This document shows positions 46,077 to 54,751 of a stretch of 64,000 nt of DNA, piece by piece (within the stretch, counting starts at the first letter, position 1; each line of letters begins with the position of its first letter). Source of the DNA: Corallococcus sp. AS-1-6 (GTDB lineage: Bacteria > Myxococcota > Myxococcia > Myxococcales > Myxococcaceae). The translations under genes were made by a program, and so were the position numbers. The stretch covers positions 496,001-560,000 of the forward strand of contig NZ_JAIQDE010000002.1 in NCBI RefSeq assembly GCF_020037015.1, given 5' to 3'. The notes beneath the pieces are model-generated. The model searched no databases. It was not told the DNA's origin and saw only the letters and a program-made list of their open reading frames with translations.

Positions 46077-46858
46077 GGCTTCGTTCCTTCGGTGACCAGC
46101 GTCACCGCGTACTTCAGTCCCTCCGGGTCCTCGAGCATGGCCAGGAAGTCGGCGCAGTGCGCCTGGTAGGGCTCCATCCCGCCCAGGGCCGCCGCGCCCA
46201 CCGGCGCGAGCGCCTCGAAGCGCGTCTTCCAGTCGCGCACGAGCCGCGCCTCCGCGGCGCCTGGGGAGAGGTAGAAGGGCATCAGGTGGACCCGCACGTC
46301 CGTGAGCCCCGCGCGGCGGAACTCAGAATACAGCTTGCGGCCCACATACAGGTCGAACCCGCGCGCCGCCAGGGCCTCCACGATGCGCTCCGTGCCCACG
46401 CGCAGGTGCTCCGGGAAGGGCCAGTTCTGGAAGCCCAGCCCGTCGATGTCGGACACCACCACCCGCCCGCCGGGCCGCGTCACGCGGATGAGCTCCGCGA
46501 GCGCGACGTGCCGGTCCGGCAGGTACTCGAAGACGTACTGGCTCCAGGCGTAGTCGAACGCGTCCGGCGGCAGGCCCGTGGTGCGCACGTCCGCCTGGAG
46601 GAACGTCACGTTGGGCCGGTGGGCGTTGCGTGTCCGCGCCTCCGCGACGCGCCCCTCGTGCAGGTCCACGCCGGTGACGTGGCCGCCCTCCCCCACCAGC
46701 TCCGCCATCAACTCGGCGATGCCGCCGGGGCCGCAGCCGGCGTCCAGCGCGCGCGTCCCCGGCGCAAGGCCCGTGCGCAGCAGGACGGCGCGCGTGTCCT
46801 GGGACTGCTCCTGCTCCAGCAGGCGGCGGGACTCCTCCGCGGATTCCATGAGGTACAT
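46073..46858 (-). CDS. Class I SAM-dependent methyltransferase
   Basis: The predicted protein is 261 residues, in the Methyltransf_11/25 group. The SAM-binding motif I is RALDAGCGPGGIAELMAEL, motif II contains HVTGVDLHEGRVAEARTR, and DAFDYAWSQYVFEYLPDRH and RVTRPGGRVVVSDIDG follow. The substrate is not evident; small molecules or quinones are typical of the group. The ATG shares a base with the upstream PilZ-GNAT stop (TGATG), and its own stop overlaps the kinase start (GTGA), so all three are translationally coupled. This suggests a shared pathway, perhaps modification of a signal sensed by the kinase, which is inference. Confidence 0.85.
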   Translation of the reverse strand: MYLMESAEESRRLLEQEQSQDTRAVLLRTGLAPGTRALDAGCGPGGIAELMAELVGEGGHVTGVDLHEGRVAEARTRNAHRPNVTFLQADVRTTGLPPDAFDYAWSQYVFEYLPDRHVALAELIRVTRPGGRVVVSDIDGLGFQNWPFPEHLRVGTERIVEALAARGFDLYVGRKLYSEFRRAGLTDVRVHLMPFYLSPGAAEARLVRDWKTRFEALAPVGAAALGGMEPYQAHCADFLAMLEDPEGLKYAVTLVTEGTKP

Positions 46859-49320
46859 CAGCGCGCCTCCTCTTTCGTGACGGACGTCTGAGCGTCGGGA
46901 GCCTCGGGAGCCTGGGTGGACGCCCGGCGCCGGGGCCGCCGCATGGGCATCTGCCGCTCGAAGAGCGAGCGCCAGGCCTCGCACCAGCGGCGCACCATGG
47001 AGCGGTGGAAGGTCCACTCGGAGAAGAGGCCCTGGTCCACGAAGCCCCAGGGGGCCAGCACGGGCACGTCCTGCGCGTCCACCAGGCCCAGCGCGGAAGT
47101 ACGGCCCCGCTCGCGCGCGTGCGCCATGCACCGCAGCGCCAGCGCCGCCACCGCGTCCTTCGCGCGAGGGTGCTGCCGGTCCGCCACCACCAGGTTGAAG
47201 CCGTTGGTGACTTCAATGAGGCTCAGGCCCGGCGAGGCCTCGTCCTGGAGCGCCAGCGCGAGCGGGCCCTCTTCCCCATCCACCACGAACACGCGCCGCT
47301 CGCGGTGCAGCCCCGCCGCCCGGAAGCGCTCACCCAGGACGGACTCGGAGCCGCGGTCCGCGCCCAAGTCCTCGCTGAGCAGGCGCACCATCTCCCCCTT
47401 GCGGCGCAGGTACGACTCCAGCCACTGGCGGTCCTCCGGGCCCGCCTCGCGCACGGCCGGCAGCGCCCCCGCGTCCGCGGAGGGCATCTGGGACAGGTCC
47501 GCGCGCAGGTAGTGGAACTGGCGCAGGTGGCACAGCCCCTGCCCTTCCAGCACGCGCGCCAGCCACGTGCCCAGCCGGTGCGGCCACCGGTTGTCGGTGC
47601 GCCACATGTAGCGGATGAACTCCACGTCCTCCATCGCCTCGCCCACCTCCACCGCGAGCGACGTGAGCTCGCTGGAGATCTGCTCGCTGCGGCGGAAGCC
47701 CGGCATCACGGCCAGGTGCTGCACCAGCCACGTGCCCGAGTACATGCGCAGGCCGTTGACGTGCCCCAACAGTCGGCGCGCGTCCGTGAAGACGAGCGAG
47801 CGCCCCAGCTCGCGCGCGCGGCTCAGCCGCTCGTACGTCTGCTCCAGCACGGGCAGGACGCGGGACTCCTCGCCGAAGGGGTGGTCCGGGTGGAAGGTGT
47901 AGTGGGCCTCCTCCATCATCCGCCAGACGTCCGGGAAGCGGAACACGGCGCCGTCGCGGACCTGGGGCGCCCTGGCGGACACGAACGCGTCCACGATGGC
48001 GTCGCGCACCGCGCGCGGCATGTCCAGGATGCGCACGCCGCAGCGGTAGGGCCTCAGGCGCTGTTCATGCCGGGACTCGAAGGGCACGACGTCCACCGAG
48101 CGCACCTCCACGCGACACGCCACCTCCGAGCCGTCCGGCAACAGCAGCATCGTGTCCAGCAGCGAGCCCACCGGCAGCACCTCGCACGACGCGTCGATGG
48201 GGAAGGCGAACCCGCGCGCGCCCAGGTCCAGCACCGCGCGGGTGATGCGCTGGCCGCTGAACGGGGAGGTGAAGCGCACGAGGAAGCGATGCTGCGCGCT
48301 GGGGCGGAAGCGCTGCTGCCCCCGCCGGTTCTCCACCGCGAGCGAGCGGGGCATCCCCAGCGCGACGCCGTCCGGCCCCACGTGGAGCATGCTGGTGACG
48401 CCCCGGTAGCGCTGGCCGCCCATCTCGAAGGAGAGGTGGACCACCTCGCCCACGCTGGAGGGCAGCGCCGAGGACACCTGCCCGCGCAACAGGCCCCGCT
48501 CGTCGGAGGCATCCACCGTGGCGGACTCCAGGAGGAAGTGCGCCGTCTGGCTGTCCATCGGGTGCAGCCACACGGGCAGGTCGCGCCGGAGCGCCTTGCG
48601 CAGCGCGGCCTGCACCGCCACCGCGTCCCGCAGCGTGCGCGGCGGGGCGGTGGTGGACTCGTCCTGGGCCAGCCGCCAGGACAGGCCCACGCGCAGGAAC
48701 GCGTGCGTCCCCTGCTGGACGGGGGTGGCGTGGCGCACGTAGGCGCGGGCCACGTGCAGCACCGGCCGGCCATCGCGCAGCATGGTCAGCGAGTCCAGGG
48801 GCGTGCCCGGCAGGAAGGCCGCCAGGGACGCGTCCATGGGGACCTGGAGCGCGGCGCCGAAGTGGCCCAGGTCCTGGCACTCCGCGCTGAAGGCCTGGCC
48901 GCGCAGGCGGAAGTCCACGCGCATCCCGGCATCCAGCGACACGCGCGTGGACGCGCGCAACTGGAGGATGTCGCGCAGGCGCGTCTGGAGCTCGCCGTCC
49001 GTCAGCGCGTCGTCCACCGTGCTGAAGACGTGCCCCTCCGCGGCCGTCTCCACCAGCTCCTCCAGCCCGAGCTGATCCGACCGGGCGCAGACGAATACGC
49101 AGACGGCCTCCGGCGCCGCGCGGTCCACGTGGCGCAGGAAGCGCCGCGCGTTGTCCGGCGGCGCGATGATCAACGTGGGCGCGGTCGACTCCATGCGCCG
49201 CGCGGCTTCCAACTGCGAGCCCACCACTGAGACCCGGTGCGCGTTCAACGCGGACTTCAACGCGTTGCGACGCATCTCGTTGGGGTGGACGATGAGGACT
49301 TCGTGAGTCGGCACGCTCAT
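46858..49320 (-). CDS. Composite receiver-like, double PilZ and GNAT-like protein
   Basis: The predicted protein is 820 residues. The N-terminus (1-115) resembles a receiver but lacks the acidic pocket (EVLIVHPNEMRRNALKSALN). Two PilZ-like regions follow: one starting RASTRVSLDAGMRVDFRLRG (about 125-225) and one with RGQQRFRPSAQHRFLVRFTS and LDLGARGFAFPID (about 340-450). PilZ domains bind c-di-GMP, but the RxxxR and D/NxSxxG signatures are imperfect here, so binding is uncertain. The C-terminal 300 residues look like an acetyltransferase (GNAT) fold (RVFVVDGEEGPLALALQDEA, then ALRCMAHARERGRTSALGLV). It is first gene of an operon with a methyltransferase and a sensor kinase. Start ATG 49320 has GGAGAG at 5 nt. 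Confidence 0.75.
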   Translation of the reverse strand: MSVPTHEVLIVHPNEMRRNALKSALNAHRVSVVGSQLEAARRMESTAPTLIIAPPDNARRFLRHVDRAAPEAVCVFVCARSDQLGLEELVETAAEGHVFSTVDDALTDGELQTRLRDILQLRASTRVSLDAGMRVDFRLRGQAFSAECQDLGHFGAALQVPMDASLAAFLPGTPLDSLTMLRDGRPVLHVARAYVRHATPVQQGTHAFLRVGLSWRLAQDESTTAPPRTLRDAVAVQAALRKALRRDLPVWLHPMDSQTAHFLLESATVDASDERGLLRGQVSSALPSSVGEVVHLSFEMGGQRYRGVTSMLHVGPDGVALGMPRSLAVENRRGQQRFRPSAQHRFLVRFTSPFSGQRITRAVLDLGARGFAFPIDASCEVLPVGSLLDTMLLLPDGSEVACRVEVRSVDVVPFESRHEQRLRPYRCGVRILDMPRAVRDAIVDAFVSARAPQVRDGAVFRFPDVWRMMEEAHYTFHPDHPFGEESRVLPVLEQTYERLSRARELGRSLVFTDARRLLGHVNGLRMYSGTWLVQHLAVMPGFRRSEQISSELTSLAVEVGEAMEDVEFIRYMWRTDNRWPHRLGTWLARVLEGQGLCHLRQFHYLRADLSQMPSADAGALPAVREAGPEDRQWLESYLRRKGEMVRLLSEDLGADRGSESVLGERFRAAGLHRERRVFVVDGEEGPLALALQDEASPGLSLIEVTNGFNLVVADRQHPRAKDAVAALALRCMAHARERGRTSALGLVDAQDVPVLAPWGFVDQGLFSEWTFHRSMVRRWCEAWRSLFERQMPMRRPRRRASTQAPEAPDAQTSVTKEEAR

Positions 49321-49697
49321 GGATTCTCTCCGACGCGCAAGAGCCACACCGGCGCCCGTGCATGGCGCCATTCCCGTCGACGCGGGGCTCGCACGCGCCC
49401 CGTTCCCGCCATTCACATGTCTTGAGTGTCCGAGCCTGGTGCTCTCTCTGATGCCAGCGGGCCCGCGCTGAAACGCCTTCCCGGTGAGCCGCCGGCGAAC
49501 AACCACCGCGTACTTTACCTGCTCCTATGGATTAGGTGATGTACGCGGGGGTGAGAGGACTTTTCGGAATAGGTTAAAGACGCGCGGTCGCCCGGGACCC
49601 CTTGGTGGGTAGGGACGCGCGCGCGGGGCTCCAGGAGCGCGCTGGCCCCGCGCCGCGGACGCCGTTACAGAATGCGCGGGCGACGAGGAGGCCCCCC
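49321..49697. other. Divergent intergenic region between the PilZ operon and nadA
   Basis: This 377-bp gap has an unusually AT-rich patch at about 49508-49580 (ACTTTACCTGCTCC, TATGGATTAGGTG, GGAATAGGTTAAAG) in otherwise GC-rich DNA. It probably holds divergent promoters, but no clean -35/-10 pair could be assigned. No repeats of the palindrome family are present. Confidence 0.5.
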
Positions 49698-50630
49698 ATG
49701 GGCGAGACGGTGGATTACGAGGCCGGCATCCGGGAGCTGAAGCGCTCCATGAACGCGGTCATCCTGGCGCACTACTACCAGGAGAGCGAGGTGCAGGACG
49801 TGGCCGACTTCGTCGGTGACAGCCTGGCGCTCGCGCAGGCCGCGGCGCGGACGGAGGCGGACGTCATCGTTTTCTGCGGTGTGCACTTCATGGCGGAGAC
49901 CGCCAAGATTCTGAATCCCAGCCGACAGGTGCTGCTCCCGGACCTCAAGGCCGGCTGCTCCCTGTCGGACCGGTGCCCGCCCGCGGCCTTCAAGGCGTTC
50001 AAGGACAAACACCCGGACGCCTTCGTGGTGTCGTACGTGAACAGCTCCGCCGCGGTGAAGGCGATGAGCGACGTCATCTGCACGTCCTCCAACGCCGTAC
50101 GCATCGTGAACCAGATTCCGAAGGACCGCCCCATCCTCTTCGCGCCGGATCAACACCTGGGCCGGCACGTGATGAAGCAGACGGGCCGCGACATGGTGCT
50201 GTGGCCGGGGAGCTGCATCGTCCATGAAATCTTCAGCGAGAAGAAGCTGGTGGGCCTGAAGGTGGAGCACCCGGACGCGGAGGTGGTGGCCCACCCGGAG
50301 TGCGAGCAGCAGGTGCTGCGGCACGCGGACTTCATCGGCTCCACCAAGGCCATCCTGGATTACGTGGTGAAGAGCCCGAAGAAGAAGTTCATCGTGGTGA
50401 CGGAGGCCGGCATCCTCCACCAGATGAAGAAGGCCGCGCCGGACAAGACGTACATCCCGGCGCCGCCGGACAACGGGTGCGCGTGCAACGAGTGCCCGTA
50501 CATGCGCCTCAACACGCTGGAGAAGCTCTACCGCTGCATGAAGGACAGGACGCCGGAGCTGGTGCTGCCGGCGGACCTGCAGCACGCGGCGCTGGCCCCC
50601 CTGCAGCGCATGCTGGAGTGGTCGGTCTGA
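49698..50630 (+). CDS. nadA: Quinolinate synthase
   Basis: NadA condenses iminoaspartate with dihydroxyacetone phosphate to quinolinate in NAD biosynthesis, using a [4Fe-4S] cluster. The predicted length is 310 residues, usual for the short bacterial form. The three cluster cysteines appear in [28 protein letters not shown] and [16 protein letters not shown]. The substrate-binding N-terminus is [20 protein letters not shown]. Start ATG 49698 has GAGGAGG 6 nt upstream. No nadB or nadC is adjacent in the window. Confidence 0.96.
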   Translation: MGETVDYEAGIRELKRSMNAVILAHYYQESEVQDVADFVGDSLALAQAAARTEADVIVFCGVHFMAETAKILNPSRQVLLPDLKAGCSLSDRCPPAAFKAFKDKHPDAFVVSYVNSSAAVKAMSDVICTSSNAVRIVNQIPKDRPILFAPDQHLGRHVMKQTGRDMVLWPGSCIVHEIFSEKKLVGLKVEHPDAEVVAHPECEQQVLRHADFIGSTKAILDYVVKSPKKKFIVVTEAGILHQMKKAAPDKTYIPAPPDNGCACNECPYMRLNTLEKLYRCMKDRTPELVLPADLQHAALAPLQRMLEWSV

Positions 50631-50718
50631 AAGGCGCGGGACTCGGGACTGTCGCCCGCGTCCCACGTTTGGCAACTCGCGTCTTGCGGATGGCGGGCCC
50701 AAGTGCCATGGAAGGGAC

Positions 50719-51330
50719 GTGGCCTTCCGATTTCTCGCACTTCCCGCCCACCGGCTGGTGGACTTCCCCAAGACCCTGCCGGACGACGAGCGCCTCGAGC
50801 CGGACCTGCCGCCGGTGCACGAGGCGGTGGAGCGCGCCCTCGCTGGCGCCGAGTTCCGCGACCTGAAGGCCCGCGACCGCCTGCGCGCCCTGCTCCAGGG
50901 GGACCGCCCCCCGGCCCTGGGCTCGCCGGGCAAGGGCTTTGGCGCGAGCGCCATCTTCGCCCAGCCGCCCCAGGACCTGCCGGCGCTGCTGCGCCTGGCG
51001 GATGAGCTGGAGCACATGGCCCGCCTGGAGGCCGGCGAGCGCGCGCTGGTGTGGAAGTGCGGCGAGTGCAGCGCCCGCTACGCGGTGCCGGTGGCCCTGG
51101 TGCGTCAGGTGTCCATCCGCTGCGAGCGCTGCGGCCACCCGGTGCAGTTGTCCTCGCAGCAGAGCCTGGGCGAGGAGGCCCTCATCGACCCGTTCCAGGG
51201 CGCGGTGAACAGCAGCCGGCACGAGCTGGCGGCCTTCTTCCGCGAGGCCATGGCGCGTGGCTGGCCGGTGCTCGTGGCCGAGGGCGGAGCCCCCGCTGCG
51301 CGCGGACGCGCCTCCAGCCCGGAGGCCTGA
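50719..51330 (+). CDS. Zinc-ribbon protein of unknown function
   Basis: The predicted protein is 203 residues. The N-terminal half is acidic and helical. In the middle is a four-Cys zinc ribbon (WKCGECSARYAVP, then IRCERCGHPVQ) of the kind seen at the head of MJ0042-type and GYF-type myxobacterial proteins. The C-terminus (ELAAFFREAMARGWPVLVAE) is a short alpha/beta tail. No membrane segment is seen. The start is a GTG at 50719 with AAGGGA close by. It lies downstream of nadA on the same strand with an 88-nt gap. Family and role are not recognised. Confidence 0.7.
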   Translation: MAFRFLALPAHRLVDFPKTLPDDERLEPDLPPVHEAVERALAGAEFRDLKARDRLRALLQGDRPPALGSPGKGFGASAIFAQPPQDLPALLRLADELEHMARLEAGERALVWKCGECSARYAVPVALVRQVSIRCERCGHPVQLSSQQSLGEEALIDPFQGAVNSSRHELAAFFREAMARGWPVLVAEGGAPAARGRASSPEA

Positions 51331-51352
51331 GCCACCCCGCTGCCGTTCCCAA

Positions 51353-51374
51353 GGGGGCCCTTCCACGGGCCCCC
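51353..51374 (+). terminator. Terminator after the zinc-ribbon gene
   Basis: The stem GGGGGCCC/GGGCCCCC has a 6-nt loop and is followed by TCTTCGTTTC. It lies 23 nt past the stop and may also serve the convergent gene ending at 51383. Confidence 0.75.
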
Positions 51375-51382
51375 TCTTCGTT

Positions 51383-51754
51383 TCAGATGAAGATGCCGGC
51401 GGAGGCGTCGTTGCGCGCCTCCTGGAGCTCCTGCGTGGCGGGGCGGCCGCGCAGCGCGTCCGTCACCTGGCGCGGCGCATGACGGCCCGAGCACTTGGAG
51501 CACTCGCACTTGCCGCGCTTGCAGGTGCAGTCCGCCTTGCTGCCGCAGGAGCACTTCGCCGTCAGCAGTTGATCCAGCTCCTCCAGCGGGCGCGGCGCGT
51601 CGTCCTTCCGGGCCTCCGGGGCCGGCGTCCGGGGCGCGGTGCCCTTGGAGGCGGCCGCCTTCGCGTGGGCCTCGCAGGCGTGGGCGCTGGCGGGCAGGAG
51701 CCAGAGGCCTCCCAGCAGCAAACCCGCGGTCATCAACGTCGCGCTGCGTGCCAT
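51383..51754 (-). CDS. Small exported Cys-rich (metallothionein-like) protein
   Basis: The predicted protein is 123 residues. The signal peptide is ATLMTAGLLLGGLWLLPASA, cut near AHA. The mature protein is low-complexity Ala/Lys up to about residue 65. A dense cysteine cluster then follows, CSCGSKADCTCKRGKCECSK plus one more Cys: eight Cys in about 22 residues with repeated C-x-C and C-x-x-C spacing. That resembles metallothionein-type metal binding, although export would be unusual and oxidation could give disulfides instead. The ATG has AAGGAGAG upstream at about 6 nt. Function unknown. Confidence 0.75.
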   Translation of the reverse strand: MARSATLMTAGLLLGGLWLLPASAHACEAHAKAAASKGTAPRTPAPEARKDDAPRPLEELDQLLTAKCSCGSKADCTCKRGKCECSKCSGRHAPRQVTDALRGRPATQELQEARNDASAGIFI

Positions 51755-51937
51755 GTCCGCTCTCCTTGGCGAAGGCCCGGGGAAGACTTGGGGGGAGGCG
51801 TCCGCCGCTCCGGCCTATAGCGCAGGGCATTCCCCCTGCCAAGGCATTGGCACGCACCTTTGCCTACCCTTCAACGGAGCGGACGGTGCGCTCGCCCGGC
51901 GCGGGGGTGGACGCGTACAGTCCGCGCCCTCCTGCCC

Positions 51938-53500
51938 GTGACGAACCGAACCGCCCGCATCGCCTTTGTCGCCGCGCTCGTCCTGGGGGCGCTCCCGCTC
52001 TGGGTGTCGCGCCTGCTGCCCATGGTGGACCTGCCGCAGCACCTGTACCTCATCTCGGTGCTGCACCGGCTGGACGACCCGACGACGCTCTACCCCACGC
52101 TGTTCGCGGCGCGGCACGAGCTGACGCCGTACCTGGGCTATTACTACCTCGTCAGCGCGCTCAACTGGCTGTTGCCGCTGGAGCTGGCCAACCGCGTCTT
52201 CCTCACCGCGTACGTGGTGGGGATGCCGCTGGGCATGGCCTTCCTCCTGCGCGGCCTGGGCCGGCCGTCATGGCCCGCGCTGCTCACGCTGCCGCTCGCG
52301 TACGGAGACAGCTTCGGCTGGGGCTTCATCAACTACCTGGCGGCCCTGCCGCTGACGCTCGTGTGCTGCGGCCTCTTCGTGCGGACGCTGACGGACGCGC
52401 CGCGCCGCGCGCGCTGGGGCGTGGGGCTGGCGGCGTGCCTGGTGGCGGTGCTGCTCTTCCACGTGCAGGCCTTCGGGTTCCTGGCGTTCGGGCTGCCGTG
52501 GCTGCTCCTCACCACGCCGGTGCCGGAGGACGCGGCGGCGAAGGGCCTTGTCGCCCGGCTGCGGCCGCGCGTGCCGGCGCTGCTGGGCGTGGTGCCCGGC
52601 GTGGCGCTGTTCCTGTCGTGGGTGGTGCTGCGGTTCGGCAACCCGCCGGACATCCAGCCGGGCGCGCCGTGGAAGGCGTGGGGGCCCACGTTCTCGCCGC
52701 AGAACCTGGCGTGGAAGGGCTTCGAGCAGAACCGCGCGGAGTTCTTCCAGGTGCTCGCCAACACGTTCCACGACGGCTCGGACCGCTGGCCGCTGTACGC
52801 GGTGGGCGCGGTGGCGGTGGCGGGCTGGGTGCTGGGCCTGGTGGCGCCGGGGACGCGCCGCGAGGGGCGGGTGGCGCGCTGGCGGCTGCTGGGGCTGGGC
52901 GTGCTGGCGCTGGCGCTGTACTTCCTGCTGCCCTTCGACATCCGGGGGTACGTCTACTACCTCAACACGCGCTACGCGCACCTGGCCGCGGCGCTGCTGG
53001 TGGCGAGCGTGCCGGCCGCGCGCGCGGACTGGCGGCGGCCGCTGGGGCTGACGGCGGCGGCGAGCGCGCTGCTGCTGGCGTTCGTGATGGGGCGCGGCTT
53101 CCAGCGCTTCTCCCAGGAGGCCCGGGAGCTGGAGGCGCTGTCCGAGCTGGCCGCGAACCGGCCGAAGGTGATGGGGCTGGTGTTCGACCCGCGCTCCAGC
53201 GTGGTGCGCTTCCCCGTCTTCATCCACGCCGCGGCGGTGGTGGCGCGCGAGCGCGGCGGGGTGCCCAACTTCACCTTCGCCACCACGCCCCACTCGCCGC
53301 TGCGCTACCGGGGGGAGGTGCCGCCCACCTTCCCTTCCGAGTGGCGGCCGCAGGAGATGGACTACGCGACGCAGGGCCGTTGGTACGACCACTTCCTGGT
53401 GCGCGGGGCGCATCCGTCGCGCGTCTTCGGCGCGCGGCTCCAGTCGGAACTGGTCATCGTGGGACAGAGCGGAGGGAGCTGGCTGGTGCGGCGGCGGTAG
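51938..53500 (+). CDS. Polytopic membrane protein resembling GT-C glycosyltransferases
   Basis: The predicted protein is about 520 residues with around ten hydrophobic helices. The first periplasmic loop contains VDLPQHLYLISVLHRLDD, an Asp-containing loop after helix 1 as in GT-C/PMT-type enzymes that use polyprenyl-phosphate sugars. The soluble C-terminus (about 400-520) contains VMGLVFDPRSSVVRFPVF and ends in a basic tail. The donor, acceptor and even catalytic activity are unproved. The chosen start is GTG 51938; no ribosome site is obvious, so it is approximate. The next gene begins 23 nt downstream. Confidence 0.75.
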   Translation: MTNRTARIAFVAALVLGALPLWVSRLLPMVDLPQHLYLISVLHRLDDPTTLYPTLFAARHELTPYLGYYYLVSALNWLLPLELANRVFLTAYVVGMPLGMAFLLRGLGRPSWPALLTLPLAYGDSFGWGFINYLAALPLTLVCCGLFVRTLTDAPRRARWGVGLAACLVAVLLFHVQAFGFLAFGLPWLLLTTPVPEDAAAKGLVARLRPRVPALLGVVPGVALFLSWVVLRFGNPPDIQPGAPWKAWGPTFSPQNLAWKGFEQNRAEFFQVLANTFHDGSDRWPLYAVGAVAVAGWVLGLVAPGTRREGRVARWRLLGLGVLALALYFLLPFDIRGYVYYLNTRYAHLAAALLVASVPAARADWRRPLGLTAAASALLLAFVMGRGFQRFSQEARELEALSELAANRPKVMGLVFDPRSSVVRFPVFIHAAAVVARERGGVPNFTFATTPHSPLRYRGEVPPTFPSEWRPQEMDYATQGRWYDHFLVRGAHPSRVFGARLQSELVIVGQSGGSWLVRRR

Positions 53501-53523
53501 GGCGTGAAGTAGAAACCCGGTGC

Positions 53524-54708
53524 ATGAGCCCTGCCTCCACCGAGCCCCGTCCCCTGCTGGATGCGTTGCGCGCCGGCACGCCCCTGCCCGCCTTCCCGGA
53601 GGCGGACGTCGCGCGGGCCCGGGGGCTCGCGGACGACGTGGGCGCGGCGACCCCCGCGGCCGTGGAGGCCCTGCCCGAGGCCCTGGCGGGCGCGGTGCTG
53701 GAGGCCGCCGTGCTGGCGGGCCAGGTGGCGCTGCCGGAGGCCCTGTCCGCCTCGTCGGTGAAGCCGCTGGCCAAGGCCGCGAAGAAGGCGCTCTACCGGC
53801 TGCGCTCGCGCGGCGTCACTCCGCCGGAGGCCCCCCGGGAGGCGCCCCCGGCTCCGGCCCCGGAGACGCTGCCCACGCTGGTGACCGTGGTGTCCTCGGC
53901 GGGGCAGTACGGCCTGCTGCTCACGCGCGTGGTGCGCGGCGGCGTGGAGCTGCTCCAGGTCATCGCGTCGGATGAGCAGGGCGTGCTGGAGCTCTCGCGC
54001 ACCGAGCAGAGCCGCGGGGACCTCCGCCGCATCCTCAAGCACGGGCTGAAGAACGGCTTCGGCATGGAGGTCTCCCGCGAGGAGGGGGCCCGGCTGCTCG
54101 CCGAGGCGGCGGCCCTCAACCTGCGCACCCGCACGCCCTTCCCGCCGGACCTGGAGGCCGCGCTGCGCCACCACGGCGTCCAGCCCCAGGAGCCCGAGCC
54201 CCTCCCCGCCCCCGAGCCCGACGACGTGCGCCGCGCCCTGGAGGGCGACCAGCTCCACGCGACGCCGGAGATCGCCGAGTGGATGCCGCCCGACGCGGAG
54301 GTGCGTGGCCTGATGGAGCAGGTGCAGGCGCTGGCCGGAAGCCCGCTGGCGTTGAGCGGGCCCCAGCGCCAGGAGCAGGTGCGGCAGAAGGTGCTGGACG
54401 CGGCGAAGTCCTTCTTCACCCCGGAGGTGCGCCAGCGCTACGCGCGCCGCCTGTGGCGCATGGCGGCCTTCTTCGACGCGACCGGGAGGGCCCTGCAGGC
54501 GGACATCGCCCGGGGAGAGGCGCGGCGCCTCTTCCACGGGCTCGACGCGCCCTTCTCGCTCTTCGCGGAGACGCTCTTCGCCAAGGTGGTGGTCCTGGCC
54601 GCGGCGGGTGCCCAGGCCCAGGCGGCGCAGGGCGCCCCGGGCTCCGAAGCGCCTCCTGTCACCCCCACGGGCGAGCGGCGCAGCCCCGGCGGCCTCATCC
54701 TGCCCTGA
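53524..54708 (+). CDS. Hypothetical soluble protein
   Basis: The predicted protein is 394 residues and not recognised. It is Ala/Glu/Pro-rich with several ordered blocks: a helical N-terminus ending KAAKKALYRLRSRGV, a predicted beta section (LVTVVSSAGQYGLLLTRVVR, GGVELLQVIASDEQGVLELS), and a helical C-terminal half (VRQRYARRLWRMAAFFDATG). The KKALYRLRSRGV wording suggests an RNA- or nucleic-acid-related basic helix, but this is speculative. Codon use is typical of the genome. It follows the membrane protein by 23 nt. Confidence 0.7.
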   Translation: MSPASTEPRPLLDALRAGTPLPAFPEADVARARGLADDVGAATPAAVEALPEALAGAVLEAAVLAGQVALPEALSASSVKPLAKAAKKALYRLRSRGVTPPEAPREAPPAPAPETLPTLVTVVSSAGQYGLLLTRVVRGGVELLQVIASDEQGVLELSRTEQSRGDLRRILKHGLKNGFGMEVSREEGARLLAEAAALNLRTRTPFPPDLEAALRHHGVQPQEPEPLPAPEPDDVRRALEGDQLHATPEIAEWMPPDAEVRGLMEQVQALAGSPLALSGPQRQEQVRQKVLDAAKSFFTPEVRQRYARRLWRMAAFFDATGRALQADIARGEARRLFHGLDAPFSLFAETLFAKVVVLAAAGAQAQAAQGAPGSEAPPVTPTGERRSPGGLILP

Positions 54709-54710
54709 GA

Positions 54711-54744
54711 GGGCCCGCGTCCCGGACGTCCCGGGAGCGGGCCC
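54711..54744. terminator. Strong hairpin between convergent genes
   Basis: The outer stem GGGCCCGC/GCGGGCCC has an inner CCGG/CCGG pairing. It lies between the stops at 54708 (+) and 54752 (-). There is no long T tract on either side. Confidence 0.6.
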
Positions 54745-54751
54745 ATGGACC

